NCBI GenBank assembly: GCA_019925105.1
Contig: JAHGAU010000005.1
Location: 558,001 to 622,000, forward strand
DNA length: 64,000 nt
Reading direction: 5' to 3'
Origin: Niebla homalea
Taxonomy: Eukaryota; Ascomycota; Lecanoromycetes; Lecanorales; Ramalinaceae
Shown here piece after piece: positions 34,212 to 45,955 of this stretch. The translations under genes and the position numbers were made by a program. The first letter of the stretch is position 1. Every line of letters starts with the position of its first letter. The notes beneath the pieces were generated by a model, which saw nothing but the letters and a program-made list of their open reading frames with translations, ran no database searches and was not told the origin of the DNA.

Positions 34212-35943
34212 ATGGGAGGAAAAGCGAAGATAGACAAGAAGAGGGGAGCATGGGTAAAGCCGAAAGGCGATTCGAGGAAGAGAATTGAGCCAAAAAGTGG
34301 GAAGTCGAAAAAAGAACCCTTGCCTGTCGATGATTATGACTTCGATGAAATCGAGCCAAATGGAAGAGGGGAGGAGTGGGGCCACCTCCCAAGCTACAAT
34401 ATCCATGATGACATTGAAGTCGCGGAGGACACTGGTGAGGAATTACCGCAATTTGCGGGTCGTACGGGGCAAGGAACGCAAAAAACCCGTTCAGAAAGTA
34501 AATGCAGCATTGAAGCAAAGATGAAAGCAGGCTAATAAGTTCATAGGTAACACAAGTCCCAATTACCCACCTCGATCCAGGAATAGCAAACCTCGTCATG
34601 ATACTAATCGAGACCTAAGTGTCGAGCCTCTTCCGCGGTCTAGGAGACGTGATCAGCCTCGTCGAAACCAAAGCAGCACTCGTCATCACCGCGATAGAGA
34701 TAGCAGCGCTGACTCCTACCAACCACGGCCTCGGCGCCGTCGTCCAGCTAAGAGCGGCGCTCGCCACGATCGTGATAGGAGCAGGAGTCTTGACTCGGAC
34801 CTGAAGGCGGGTATTCGTGAATATGAGCGACCGATCCGTGACCCACCCCTTCGGTCAGGTAAGAGCGGCGCTCGCCACGATCGTGATAGGAGTAGAAGTC
34901 TTGACTACGACTCAAAGGCGGGTGTTCGCAAATATGAGCGACCAATCCGTAATCCACCAAACACCGGGACTCGCCATGAACCTAGCCTTCCTCGCTCTTC
35001 GACGTTTCCCTCTCGAAATGCGCATGGACATACGACGGGTGCCAACCACGATTTTGGGCCTTCTTCTCGGGATTACACGTCCCCTAACCTCAATGGTCAG
35101 ACTTATAACAGCACTTTTAATGATTCCATGTTCCCTGGTAGTGGTGGTTTCCAAAGCTTTTCCACTTCGTACACGAGTAATACCGCGCATGCTTTTGGTG
35201 GATCGAGCCTTTTCGATCAAAGCTTCTTCTCTGGAGGATCGATACCTTGGACGACGCGCAATAATGATGGGTTCTTCACGGAACGTCCAGGGAGGACAAG
35301 CCGGTGGGATACTTATTCACAGAATCGCCCCAACGCGGATGGCTCGTCCTGGGAAGGAGGGGTCAAGAATGACTTCGCTGAAGCAGGGCAAGATTTTTTT
35401 AACCAGGCAACCAGAGATGCCGAACGTCGCTACGACTGGAATAGACCACAGGACGCAAGGGGGCGAGAACATCGCTACGAATGGACTGGCCACAATTACC
35501 CCCATGACGATTATAACGATAAGCGTCACAACAGTCATGGCCCCAGCTACAGCGAAAGCCACGACAACGGTCACAGGAGCAGTCCCCATCGCAGCGACTA
35601 CGAACGCTTCCACAGTCAACGAGAACGAGCGAGGTCACAGGCCAGGAACAACGCCCGCCACCATCAAAGAGCTCAAAGCCCGGTCAAAGACAAATCACAG
35701 GATTACTACGACATCCTCGGCGTCTCCCCCACAGCCACCCTTGAAGAGGTTAGAGCAGCTGCGAAGAAGCAACGGATAGCCACTCATCCTGACCGACGCA
35801 AGAAGCCCGGCATGACCGAAGCCCAAAAGACCAAGATCGATGAAGAGGCCAAGAAGGTTGGGGAGGCTGCGGAGTGTCTGACTGACAGGAAATTCAGGGC
35901 TGAGTACGACCTAACGAAGAGATCAAATAACATGAGGATGTGA
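34212..35943 (+). CDS. C-terminal J-domain protein with Arg/Ser-rich repeats
   Basis: Two exons, 34212-34497 and 34547-35943, giving 560 aa. The N terminus MGGKAKIDKKRGAWVK is basic, then an acidic patch, then an Arg/Asp/Ser-rich region containing a 37-residue block present twice. A Phe/Gly/Ser-rich central part follows. The J-domain is at the C terminus (about residues 485-555): DYYDILGVSPTATLEEVRAA, the invariant HPD in ATHPDRRKK, and CLTDRKFRAEYD. J-domains stimulate Hsp70 ATPase activity. The Arg/Asp/Ser richness hints at nuclear or RNA-processing context, but this is inference. Splicing joins S and N codons and opens a 1395-nt frame; the alternative long frame at 34817-35779 is a shadow. 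No glycine-rich or zinc-finger DnaJ regions exist, so it is class C. Confidence 0.85.
34750..34971 (+). repeat. 111-bp in-frame tandem duplication in the J-domain gene
   Basis: Starting at 34750 and again at 34861, near-identical DNA encodes KSGARHDRDRSRSLD then KAG(I/V)R(E/K)YERPIR(D/N)PP. The period is 111 bp, so exactly 37 codons. Identity is highest in the first 40 bases of each copy. Confidence 0.85.
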
Positions 35944-36425
35944 TTGAGACTAGCCAGTCAATGAGAGAACATGGGTCTTGGACATGATCACTATCATAAA
36001 GTTAAATAGCTATCTAACTGAAATGCTTGCATTATTGAACCCAGTACACGATTTGAGAAGTTCACGGGAGGTTCAAGTCTGAATCAGCATGCGTATTTTA
36101 ACTTGAGGTGGACTGAACTGGCCGCTACCACGAACGAGCTGGAGATGATGCTTTACTGGCTTCACGGCGCAGAAGATTTCTTCAAGAGACATCAATAAGC
36201 AAGGATTACTACCTATGTTGCAAATGCATGCACATCAAGGTCTTTGCTAAGCTCTTGCTGGCCAATCGCTCTCAAATCCTTGTTGACCGAAGATCACCAT
36301 CCATCATCATCATCATCATCATCATCGTCATCAGACTCACCCCTCCACTCAGGGACCTTGTTCTCAGAAGGTCGTAACCCCATTCTCCCTCACAGCCTCC
36401 TTTCGTCCAGGCGTGCACGAACCAC
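35944..36425. other. Convergent 3' region between the J-domain gene and the small membrane-protein gene
   Basis: Two genes converge here. A (CAT)n tract lies at 36302-36326. No gene is seen. Confidence 0.6.
36302..36326. repeat. (CAT)n trinucleotide microsatellite
   Basis: About eight CAT units followed by CGTCATCAG, in the 3' flank of a leftward gene. Likely length-variable. Confidence 0.85.
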
Positions 36426-37301
36426 TCAGACCCGAGCGCATACTTCCCCGTCAAGGCCCGCGGCCCTCCAAACCATACCCATCCTCTGCAGGAACGAGAA
36501 CAACGATCCCTTGGGCACGTATCCCGCGTATCTGGCTTGCCAGAGAGCAGCCCACGATCCTACCGTGAACCAACCCCGATTAGCAACCCGCATCATACTT
36601 GCGCTTCTCGCAGCAGCAGTTCTGGTGCGAGGAGGGAGGACACCCTTACCTCTGACGATGCCTAGCTCCGCGAAGCCCAGCATCTCAAGCACATACGGCG
36701 TCAGAACCACAAGAACCCCCAATGCCAGCACGATGACGAAGACGGGATGGTCCTTTGCGAACCCTTCAACCCCGTTCTGAGAGTGGATCCCCCGAGTCAG
36801 CATCGGGCTTTTTTCCTCCTCTAACATTTTGTTTCACGCAAAGTGAGAAAACGTGGGAGTCGAGATTGGCTTTTTTGGAAAAATTGCTCAAACCCCGCCC
36901 CCCTCCCCAAGATATCAACGGAATTGGGGAAGAAATGCCTCTGGGATCTAACTCACGGCAACATCACAAGCCTTGTCATAAGCCTCCTTCAGGGCCGGGC
37001 CCATCTTGGCGTTGATGTCGCGGAGCAATTTGACCAAGGCATCGAGGATGGCGGTGGCGATGCGTTCGCTCCAGCCGCCGGCTTGGTGGACGATGGAGTC
37101 GATGGTGGCTCTAAGGTTGGCGTCCGGTTTCTCAGCAGTGCGGAGGGTGGTAATGATGGACTGGGCGGCTTGAGAGATGGAGATGGTGGATGGCTCGTCG
37201 GTGTAGTGGGCTAATTTCTCATCGACGGGGAAGTCCGTCTTTGATGTTGAAGCCTTGCGCGTCACTGGGAAGCAAGGGAAGATTGCTTGGAGAAAGTCCA
37301 T
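36426..37301 (-). CDS. Small membrane protein with an interferon-inducible 6-16-like hydrophobic segment
   Basis: Three exons: 37301-36957, 36776-36650 and 36559-36426, giving 201 aa. The N-terminal half is helical, with SISQAAQSIITTL and ILDALVKLLRDINAKMGPAL. Next comes FAKDHPVFVIVLALGVLVVL then TPYVLEMLGFAELG, a hydrophobic hairpin-like segment of the kind found in fungal Ifi-6-16-type proteins. The C terminus is GSWAALWQARYAGYVPKGSLF then SFLQRMG, a conserved-looking motif of lineage-specific fungal proteins. Both introns (180 and 90 bp) have good sites, and splicing joins G and SWAAL exactly. The function is unknown; membrane location is inferred. Confidence 0.75.
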
Positions 37302-38361
37302 GGCGGTGTATGACTTTTTTTGGTGAGGTTACTGAAGGATCAAAGGTAAGAGTCGAGATGATGAAACCAAGGCTTGAGAAAAGAGATCAGTAATGACTCA
37401 AGGGGTGAGAAACGGTCGCGGAGGGGGCTTAATGGTCGATTGATCTGTCCGAGAAGGCGAGAATCAGTGGATGCGCGTTCCCGGAGAGTGTTGTCGGGGA
37501 AGCTGCGGATCGATAAGGGTCCTGCTGAGCCACCGCCCTTGGGGAAGTGGGAAATGTGTGCCTAAATCCCGGTAAATGTTGGCACCCACATCTGTTTTTC
37601 CTCTTGCTCATCGTACCAATGAGATCTGCATGATTGCGCATCCTGCTTCCGCAAACTTGAAGTAAGGAATTTGATTCGAGGCTTGAGACTGTTGGGAAGC
37701 GTGCATCGCCTGGCCGTCCCGAGCTCATAGTCAAGTGTTGCCTGCTGATATTGAGAGACAGGGCTGTCCATGCTTTTGGAAACATGGCGTGTGCACTCTA
37801 GGCTGATGCCGCCCCAAGGCTTTCTCGTTCAGACGTCGAGCAAGTCGAATCCCCGTGGTAAGGCAAGTACATCGTTAATATATATAAGGTAGAATAAGGC
37901 AAGTAATATATCTATATTTAATGGTCTCAAAGAAATACGGCATGTATCAGTACTGGGCCTTTCGCGTCTGGGTAACAGTTGAAGCAGATTAGAGAGAAAG
38001 ACGACCATACATGGCTTTGAACTTGAGGGACTTGAGCATGTTGCCAAATCTGGACGAGAGGAAATGCATAAACTATTGACAGTATTTGGAAAACGATTAG
38101 ACTGGAAGACATTCTGAGAGCCACTCCGAGTAAGGCAAGATCATGAAGTGATTGGTCAATGGAATGGAAAGCATGTCAGGTCAATGGATAATACCTTGAC
38201 TAGATTGTGAAGTACAGCCTGTAGTAGGATTGTTCACCACACGGTCCACGCTGCTCACAATCTCGCTCGTCTCGAAGTATCGCGGACACGCCTATGACCA
38301 TCACTAATGAGCTTCTTACCTCAAGCTTACGGTTGTCCATGAAGAGCTGAGCTACACTTAC
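37302..38361. other. Intergenic region between the small membrane-protein and aldo/keto reductase genes
   Basis: Both neighbours are leftward, so this holds the promoter of one and the 3' UTR of the other. Near 37860-37920 AT-rich sequence contains two copies of AAGGCAAGTA. A minus-strand open frame at 37429-37785 has no family match and no start context worth supporting. Confidence 0.5.
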
Positions 38362-39866
38362 CTACCTCTGCCTCCCATAGGTCGGCGCGGGAGTTGGAGT
38401 GTTGTCTAGAATCTTCTCAATCTCCTCCATCACGTCTGGCGTTAATTGAGGTAAGATTTTTAGGGCTCCACAATTATCATGAATCTGCTCGACCTTCGTA
38501 GCACCCAAGATAACCGTTGAAACATTTTCATTCCTCGCCGTCCTAGGTGAATTGTGGAGTCAGTATCCCTTCATACGATACAAGACTTCCAAGACACTGT
38601 CGAAGAAAGGGGGGGTTTTTACCATGCCAAAGCCAATTGCGTTGGACTCCCACCCAGCCTCTTTGCAATCTCTGATAGTTTGCGCACTTTTTCAATCTTG
38701 GCCTTGCCTTCATCAGACTGAAGACTTTTGATTGTGCTGTCAAACAGATCCGAATGATTGTCGTAGCGAGAGCCTTTTGGAATTCCGTCATTGTATTTTC
38801 CGGTGAGCAGCCCGCCAGCAAGAGGAGACCATGTGGTTGTACCGTACTGGTAATCCTGGAAGAGTTTTGCGTATTCGACTTCGAAGCGTTCACGTTTGAA
38901 CGCGTTGTACTGCGGCTGCTCAGCTACCCTGAGTGAGCCGCAGAATTAGCATTGCTTTATGACATCTGAGACTCCCGAGACGTGGGCAAAGGTGTTTAAA
39001 AACGCCTGCAGATGTACTTACGGAGCAATCAGACCATACTTCTCCGCGATCAAAGTTGCTTCGGTAATCTGCGTGGCGCTCCACTCGGAGGTACCCTAGG
39101 TCGAACGCCGAGTCAGCATTGCTTGAGACAAGACAAGGCTCCGTAGAGACCAATGAAATTGGGCAAATACGGAAAAATTCACTTACCCAGTAATACGCCA
39201 AGTTGAGGTTTCGAATGCATTGAGTGAATCCTTCTACAATCTCTCTCATTGGAGTCGCTACATCGGGTCGATGAGCCATAACCATGTCGACGTATGGCTG
39301 CTGAAGGCGGGCGAGGGAGGATTTGAGGCCTTCGACGATATGCTTTTTGGAAAGTCCTTTGGTATTCGGTTCGAGACGGCTCGTGCCTTTGGGTAGAGAG
39401 CGAAATCAGCATCGCTTCTTCAGGCAAAAGGTATTGCCAATGTTGCCTAACATGATATAGAACTTCCAAGGCTGACAAAATGAGATAAAAGGTCTCTGTA
39501 ATTTACCTACCGAAGAAGATCTTGGTGATGAGAACGTACTCATCCCTAGGCCATTTAAGATCTTTGAAGGCCTGTCCCATCTCGACTTCGCATTCGCCCG
39601 CGGCGTAGGTCTAGAAAGGCGCTTTCAGTAATGGCATGTCTTGGGCCAAGGCCCGTTCAGCGACGGCAAGAGTGTACCTCAGCAGTGTCGAAAGTATTGA
39701 TCCCATTGTTCCAGGCCGCTTCCATGCATTCCTTAACAATGCTTCCCTTCTGAGTCCCGCCATAGGTCAACCATCCCCCAAGACTGAAGACAGACACTTT
39801 GAGCCCAGTGGGCCCCAAGTGCCTGAAGACCATATCTTTCGGGTCATATTTGGATTCGACTGGCAT
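38362..39866 (-). CDS. Aldo/keto reductase of the potassium-channel beta-subunit type
   Basis: Six exons: 39866-39678, 39610-39511, 39386-39187, 39095-39022, 38928-38623 and 38542-38362, giving 349 aa. The TIM-barrel NADPH oxidoreductase has [13 protein letters not shown] (catalytic Asp and Tyr), LITKIFFG (catalytic Lys), MVMAHRPD (His), GTSEW and [14 protein letters not shown], followed by the cofactor-binding segment [13 protein letters not shown]. It matches the Kv-beta/YghZ-like branch, whose members reduce aldehydes and ketones and in some organisms associate with channels. All five introns (67, 124, 91, 93 and 80 bp) are needed: none of the partial frames alone contains the full barrel. 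The stop at 38362 follows PAPTYGRQR. The substrate is unknown. Confidence 0.92.
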
Positions 39867-40773
39867 GATTGTGGTTTAGTATGCGTGTGGGAGCTCGAGA
39901 GGTGGAATTGCGATGGGGTGTGGGTGTGGAGAACTGGAAGATGAAGGGTGAAACTCCTACAACCGACGTCGCCCGCCCCTTTGCTAAATGCTAATGCACA
40001 AACGGCAGGTCGTTAGATACGTCACCAGGAGTGACAGAGTTCGTGGTACTTTTGTTTCCGCACCTTCCCATCTGCAAATTCACGATAAGTCTGCAGTTCT
40101 CAACCTTAATTTTCAGAATAACAAATTGGCTTATAAAAGATACATCAGTATCCAAATAACATTCCCGTCACCAAGGGTTTTCCGATCAAAGGTCATATGA
40201 GCGCGGTAGCTGAGTTACTCCAAGTGCCCCCCTCTTCGGGCGCGGAATAGATAAAAAGTCCCACAAATTTCGTCATCCGCTGGCGGGTGGTGACGTCATG
40301 AGTGGAGTCGTCAATCTCGGAGCGGCTTGCCGATTTCAAGACTCTTGCTACCTTATCTAATCTTTGGTTCTTGTAGAAGGTAAAGTAGACTGGGAGTTGA
40401 CTCACGTGTGATTGATTTCTATGTGTTATTTGTTACTCAAGATGTGAAGCTGTGCCTTTAATGTCTCGTTTTGCGGTTACAAAGCTACCTTCAAGCCCCA
40501 GTCGGCGATACATGATAAATGGATGCCTAGAGACCAGGCTAAATCAATTGTATGATCCAATAAATACCAATCAAGCATGACTGTACTACTTGTAATAATC
40601 TCATGATTGGATGTGTCAGGGAATGATTGCTTTGCTTTTGCCCATCTTGCTGCTTTTCAGCATGACATTAGATGTGATTATTCAGGCTGAACACATCCAG
40701 ACATCATTCCATTTAGCGGTTGCTCATTACCCCTACCCCCTCTGAAATCTTCTGAAACACAGTACTGCTCCAA
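39867..40773. other. Divergent region between the aldo/keto reductase and F-box-like genes
   Basis: It holds two promoters. Sequence from about 40440 to 40740 is AT-rich and contains several CATGATT/AATCATG words. No gene was identified. Confidence 0.5.
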
Positions 40774-42792
40774 ATGTACAAATGCAGGAACAGCGAGTTG
40801 AAGAGAATCCCTGAAGATGTGCTCAATTTGACTGCAGGGCAACTCGTTGAAGGTGGTGATTGCGAGACTCTGGCATCGTTTGCACTTGCTAGCTCAGCAT
40901 TTCATGAAATCGCAAGTCGTTATCAATGCTCTCATCTAACCATACGCTTTGGAGCCCTCGACGCCCCGTTATCCGCCATGCGACTGCACAGCATCATCAA
41001 TACAAGGCAGCGTGAGTCCAATGTCAGAGACCTCACTGTTCAGGGCTCGAAGACTCAAATGGACGATCTAAACGTCGAAGGAGGGACGGGGCTCTTCAAT
41101 GCCTGGACTGCCACACTCATAGGTACGTAATTGCTGAACGAATGATCCAGCTCTCAGCAATACTCAAGAGATCGCGGGTGTTGTCTCGGGGAGAAAACGT
41201 TTCGAGACACCTCTTGTGAATCCACAGTCCTGGTACAGTAATGCTAACTCCGCAACACTTTTCCAGCAATGATTCCTAGGCTTACTGGACTCACCTCCTT
41301 CACTTGGAACTGCCCGGTTAATCTGCCTCTCTCAGTCCTGAAGGCGGTAGTGACACATGACAAGATTGCATCGCTTTCCTTGGCTCTAAAAGAAGATGGC
41401 TCCAACGTCCTGCTACCTGCTTTGAACGGATTGGCAGACCAGAGCGGACGTAAGCTGCAAATCACGAACCTGTGTATAGGTGCTGGGCTACCCAAGAAAG
41501 CGTCTGCGAATGGTATGGAAGCTGTAGCATCTCATACAGAGAATCCACGACTCCCTTTTCTTAAAGTTATGAGGAAAACGATTATTCATTCTGTGGGAAT
41601 GAAGACACTGATGTTCATGGACGGCCGTGACATGAGTGAGGAGGACGAGAAGATGCTCTTCAATCGTGATCATTATGTGGAGAAGACAATGACGAAACCC
41701 CACCCCTTGAGAAGCCTCTCTGTCCAAGGAACAACTGGCATGGCGACCTACACCTTATTTGGCGCCCAATTGTCAAATTTGACTTGCCTGGAGCTACTGA
41801 ACATCGATTTCTGCGATACGCTAATTGAAGCCCTCACCTGGGGTACGACAGAGATTAATCTCAAGATCCTCCGTGTCGCCGACCTGTTCGATCAGGTGAG
41901 AGCACACTCGCCGACGGCCTTGAGAAATCTCTTGAACGCATTTCAAGGTCTTGAAGAACTCGAATTGGATGGTCTTGATATTGACGATTTCATTGATTCT
42001 GTCATTCATCATGGAGCGACCCTTCGCACGGTCAGCCTTATTGATAACAAGGATGAGAACGACCGCGCTATTCTGAAGAGAAGGGCCGTATCGTACTGCA
42101 AGCTGGCTAAAGGGTGTCCGCACCTACGGCGACTTCGAGTCAACGAGATACCAAACGTGGTCGGCATCGCAGATGCTTTTGTAGGGAATGCGCTTCAAAA
42201 CTTCAATCGGCTTGAGACACTGATCCTAATGCCAACTCCTAGGAGCTCGCCATCGAGCTTGCATCCGATTTCGGACATGCAGATCTATTCAGCAGCCCGA
42301 AGCGTAATGTCTCAGAAGCTAAAGACTTTAGAGGTCATTGGAGCTTACATGCATACCCAATGCTCTCGCTTCGAAGTCTTTCGACGTCCGTCGCGTGCTG
42401 ATATCGTGGATCCAGAAAGAAGATATCATTGGAGGATTGATTGCAGAAAGTACAACTTATCTCCTGTCAACATGATGGCTCAGCTTGCTCGGGAGCGAGA
42501 TCTGCTAACCCTACAACAAAATGAGATCTTGGCCAAGTGTTTGGGAAAGCCGAAGTGTGACGCCCTCAATGGCGATGCTCTTCGCATCGAGGCTGTCAGC
42601 CGCTACCATGAGGCCATTCAACGGCTTTCTCAAGCTTCATACTCGTCACCAGAAGGGTTTACCGTGGTTCAAACTCCTCAGCAGTCTTACAATGACTTGA
42701 AGCCGCCGATAATCTCACTAGGATATGATTGTCAGCAGGCCCAGGATGACCTGAAAGAACATGCATTGATGTTCAAAACGATGGGAAATTGA
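40774..42792 (+). CDS. F-box/leucine-rich-repeat-like protein
   Basis: Two exons, 40774-41122 and 41267-42792, giving 624 aa. Near the N terminus IPEDVLNLTAGQLV followed by LASFALASSAFHEIASRYQ looks like an F-box-type helical motif that would contact Skp1 in an SCF ubiquitin ligase. The rest has spaced leucine-rich segments (LTGLTSFTWNCPVNL, LSNLTCLELLNIDFC, FQGLEELELDGLDI, FNRLETLILMPTP) consistent with irregular LRRs. Splicing out 41123-41266 joins ATLI to AMIPRLTGL. Such proteins are greatly expanded in Pezizomycotina. No close functional match is recognised, so substrate and role are unknown. Confidence 0.75.
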
Positions 42793-42991
42793 GCGCTGAT
42801 GGAATTCCAACACTCGCGCTTTCGGCGTCCGTCCTCGACTGGATATCAAGCTCAGCGTTCAGCGTTCTCAAGCCAGAGCTCGTCTTTTGTATGTGCAAAG
42901 TGTTCATGAAAACCATAGACTTAGATAGTGCACACTCTCATCTGGACTAGGCTTCTCATACAAATTAATTACGCCATCTCTTTTTGTGCAT

Positions 42992-43927
42992 CTACGAAGG
43001 CGCTTGATACCCATCCACGTCAGTGCTGTTACTTATCTTCTCGTGCTTCTCGTAATTCTCCTTCTCCCCCTCAAGCCTGGTCATGATGGCCTTGTAAGCA
43101 TCAGTCCCTATCACTGCCCTTAGGGGGGGATCTTTAAGTAGTGCCAAGTCGTACATGGCTTTCGCGCCTTTTGGAGGGGAACCGGGTTGCGTGCCGTTCC
43201 TCTTATCCATCGCCGCCTTTGCGTCCAAATGGTCGTATTTCGGGTGTCTTTCCTTTGCAAATTCCATCGACCGCCCGGCCCAATCGGTCCTGAATCCACC
43301 AGGCTCGACGCAGGTGAATTTGATGTTCCACTCCGGCTTCACCTCCTGGGCGACCGCCTCGGTGAAACCTTCCACGGCGTGCTTCGAGGCGCAGTAGATG
43401 GAGAAGAGTGGTACGCTGTACCAGCTTCAGCTCCGAGTCCTGAAAATGGTGTCCGTACCGAGAGGGTCTCGGAAGGGGGGGCCCGTAGAAACGTACCCTC
43501 TCAAGCCTCCAATACTCGTCACCTGCTGGATCAAACCCCCACTCGGCTTCTGCTCCCTCATCACCTCCATCGCTTTCCTCGTTACCGCCGTCAAGCCCCA
43601 GAAGTTCACCTCCATCTGCTTCCGCATCATGTGCTCTTCCAATTCTTCAAACGGCCCGCTCAGCCCGTAACCAGCATTATTCACCACGACATCGACACGG
43701 CCGAATTTCTCGACGGTCTTGGCAAACGCTGCGTCGATGGAGGCATTATCGAGGACATCGAGGGGCAGGGCGAGGAAGTTGGATGATTTGGTGAGGCTCT
43801 GCTCAAAGGAGACTGAGTCAGGTTTGCGCGCAGTGGCGACGCAGATGTCGTTGTTGGCGAGGACGGTGTTGACGAGGTGGTAGCCGAATCCGGTTGAGCA
43901 GCCGGTGATGAGGAAGACGCGGGGCAT
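42992..43927 (-). CDS. Short-chain dehydrogenase/reductase
   Basis: Two exons, 43927-43497 and 43415-42992, giving 284 aa. The Rossmann fold opens MPRVFLITGCSTGFGYHL (TGxxxGxG), then VVVNNAGYG and the catalytic YCASK (Tyr and Lys) preceded by a Ser in TSIGG. Splicing 43416-43496 joins SIGGLRG to VPLFSIYCASK; without it the active-site Tyr lies out of frame. It resembles classical NADP-dependent fungal SDRs that reduce small ketones. It lies 2 kb from the 3' end of the PKS gene, so membership in the polyketide cluster is possible but not shown. Confidence 0.9.
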
Positions 43928-45955
43928 GATGTGAATCCAGTCGATTTTGGATTTAGGAGGAGCAGATCGTGGCTCGTCTGAAGAGGATCTCTGTTCTCTG
44001 CGTTCGAGGACTTGCCCTTATTGTGAGAGTACTGTACTGAATTTCAATGTACACTCTCTCCGCAAACCCCTACCTCGATTCTTCGACAGTATGACACCAA
44101 TTTTGCGTCATTGCTGTCTCCGCAAAGTCCAATGTCCGAGGCTTCAAGACCCACCATGATGCGCCGGCGGCCAAAACCTGTGGCCATGACGTCGCTCGTT
44201 GAAGATCTTGACACTATCGTACGGCGGCGATCTCTTCTGGCCGGGATCTCGGCTCCTGGCTCTGTAAAGTTTCAAATACCAGTCATAGCGGCATTGCATC
44301 CGATTCCGGAAGAATGTGGCAGGCCGTCAGGTACTTCGATACCGAGGACGGCGAGGAGCAATGGTTGCCGTTTCAGGCTAATCTTGGCCCCTCGGGCGTT
44401 GAAAGGGGGAGAATCTTGTGCCCTGTTTCTGTGCAAATGGGAAAGTGGCTTGCATCAAAATCTGCACTCGTTGTACCGATACAAGAACGGTACAACTTTG
44501 CCGACCTTATTGAGATCTTATCGGATGTCTGCTTCTGCACTTAAGCACAATCCACACGCAACCACTCAGAGAGAGTATCATACTCATCAAGTGTTGAATG
44601 TGGGCAGCTATTATCGCCGCTTGACCTGCATGAAGTATGAAGTACCCTGCCTGCATTCAAAGTCAGCTAACCCCCACAGCGAATCTTGGACTCCTTTATG
44701 ATTGAACTCTCAGAATGTGATCCTGGCCTGGAGGCTGTTCTGGAACCTTCTTTCCTCGCCAATCATCCACACATAATTCATCACGATTAGAGTCACAAGC
44801 GGTAGCTGGATCTCAAACAAGCACACCCACGCTATGACTAAACATCCTCTGCGCCTTCCTGGACACTCATCCTGATGGCACTCATTACTTGTACCATGAT
44901 GGGCTCGGTCTTGCCAACTCCCAGCTCTTTCATGGTCCATGATAATATTGGAAAACTGCTCGGCTGCGAGAATGATTGTGAAGTCCCTCTTGTCGTTCAC
45001 TCGACTCCAATGATGACGCAATTGCCATTCGCCATTCCTGTTCTCGCTGGCTGAAGAATAGTGTCTTATTCCACATAATCAGTCTTCTGCATCATTCTGG
45101 TTAACGTCCACGACCTACTCGGGATTTTCCAGTACGACTGGGAGGTATACCAGTGATAGATGGGCTATCGCGTCGTCACAGTAAAATTTTCCCACTTGGT
45201 TTTCAGACCCCTCCTTCAACGGCTCAATCGTGGATGACATCAGCAGCCATCCTCGCGAGGGCGATAGCAGTGGCATGAACTGCATCACATGCGCTTGTGA
45301 ATGGGTGAGCGTTGTGAATGGCATGTGGAGGGCTAGAATCGATCACACCAATCGGTGAGTCAGAAAAGAAAGGTCGTTGGCCGTGACACCAGTCACGTTG
45401 TCCATACGAAACGCTGAACATTAATAAGAGTACTTGGATCTGGTGTCTGTGAAACAACTGCTTCCGCGATTGAGACTGTATGGCTCTTGTCCATCCGCAT
45501 TTGCGGTCTCGTCACATAATAGTTTGCGATTGATCTCAGATTGTTCTGATCTAATTGCCTTTACGATTGAAATTTTGTGGATTCTGTCCATCTGTGTTTG
45601 TGGGATGTTCTTGCTTATCTGCATTCGTAATTTTGATTGTATAACTGCTTCGAAGGTTGAGACTCTACTACTCTTGTGTATTGGCAACTGATGGTCACTT
45701 TCATAGATCAAGATGAATCGACATTCCTAGACGTTCATTCCTAAAAAGCAAAAGCATCCTACGCTGTCTTTGGGGACGTCCCAAACCTCCAATGTCTTTG
45801 AGATGTTGTATGAAAACTAGAATGCTCACCCGAGCAGTGCTCTACATCGACTGTGAAGCGGAACGAGCACGTCAAAACAGGATGAATGAAGCCCATATGT
45901 GTTCTTTATCGGCCTGAAAGCAAAGCCAAGTGCTAGGACAAAGGCTACAAAATGA
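43928..45955. other. Two-kilobase stretch without a recognised gene beside the PKS
   Basis: Open frames up to about 190 codons occur on both strands (for example + 44132-44701, - 44710-45021, - 45224-45457) but none shows a domain I can name, and no exon chain could be assembled. It may hold decayed cluster genes, a lineage-specific gene, or only the promoter of the leftward SDR and the 3' UTR of the PKS. Confidence 0.4.

Noticed and set aside
34817..35779. 320-codon frame inside the J-domain gene
   Set aside because: It is off-frame; the alternative frame contains the HPD J-domain and joins properly to exon 1.
38281..38361. A further splice after the last aldo/keto reductase exon
   Set aside because: GTAGGT and GTAAGT donors exist near 38355-38363, but the frame already stops at 38362 after the usual family C terminus.
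43187..43786. 199-codon plus-strand frame antisense to the SDR
   Set aside because: The minus strand carries TGxxxGxG and YxxxK motifs with a valid intron; this is a shadow.
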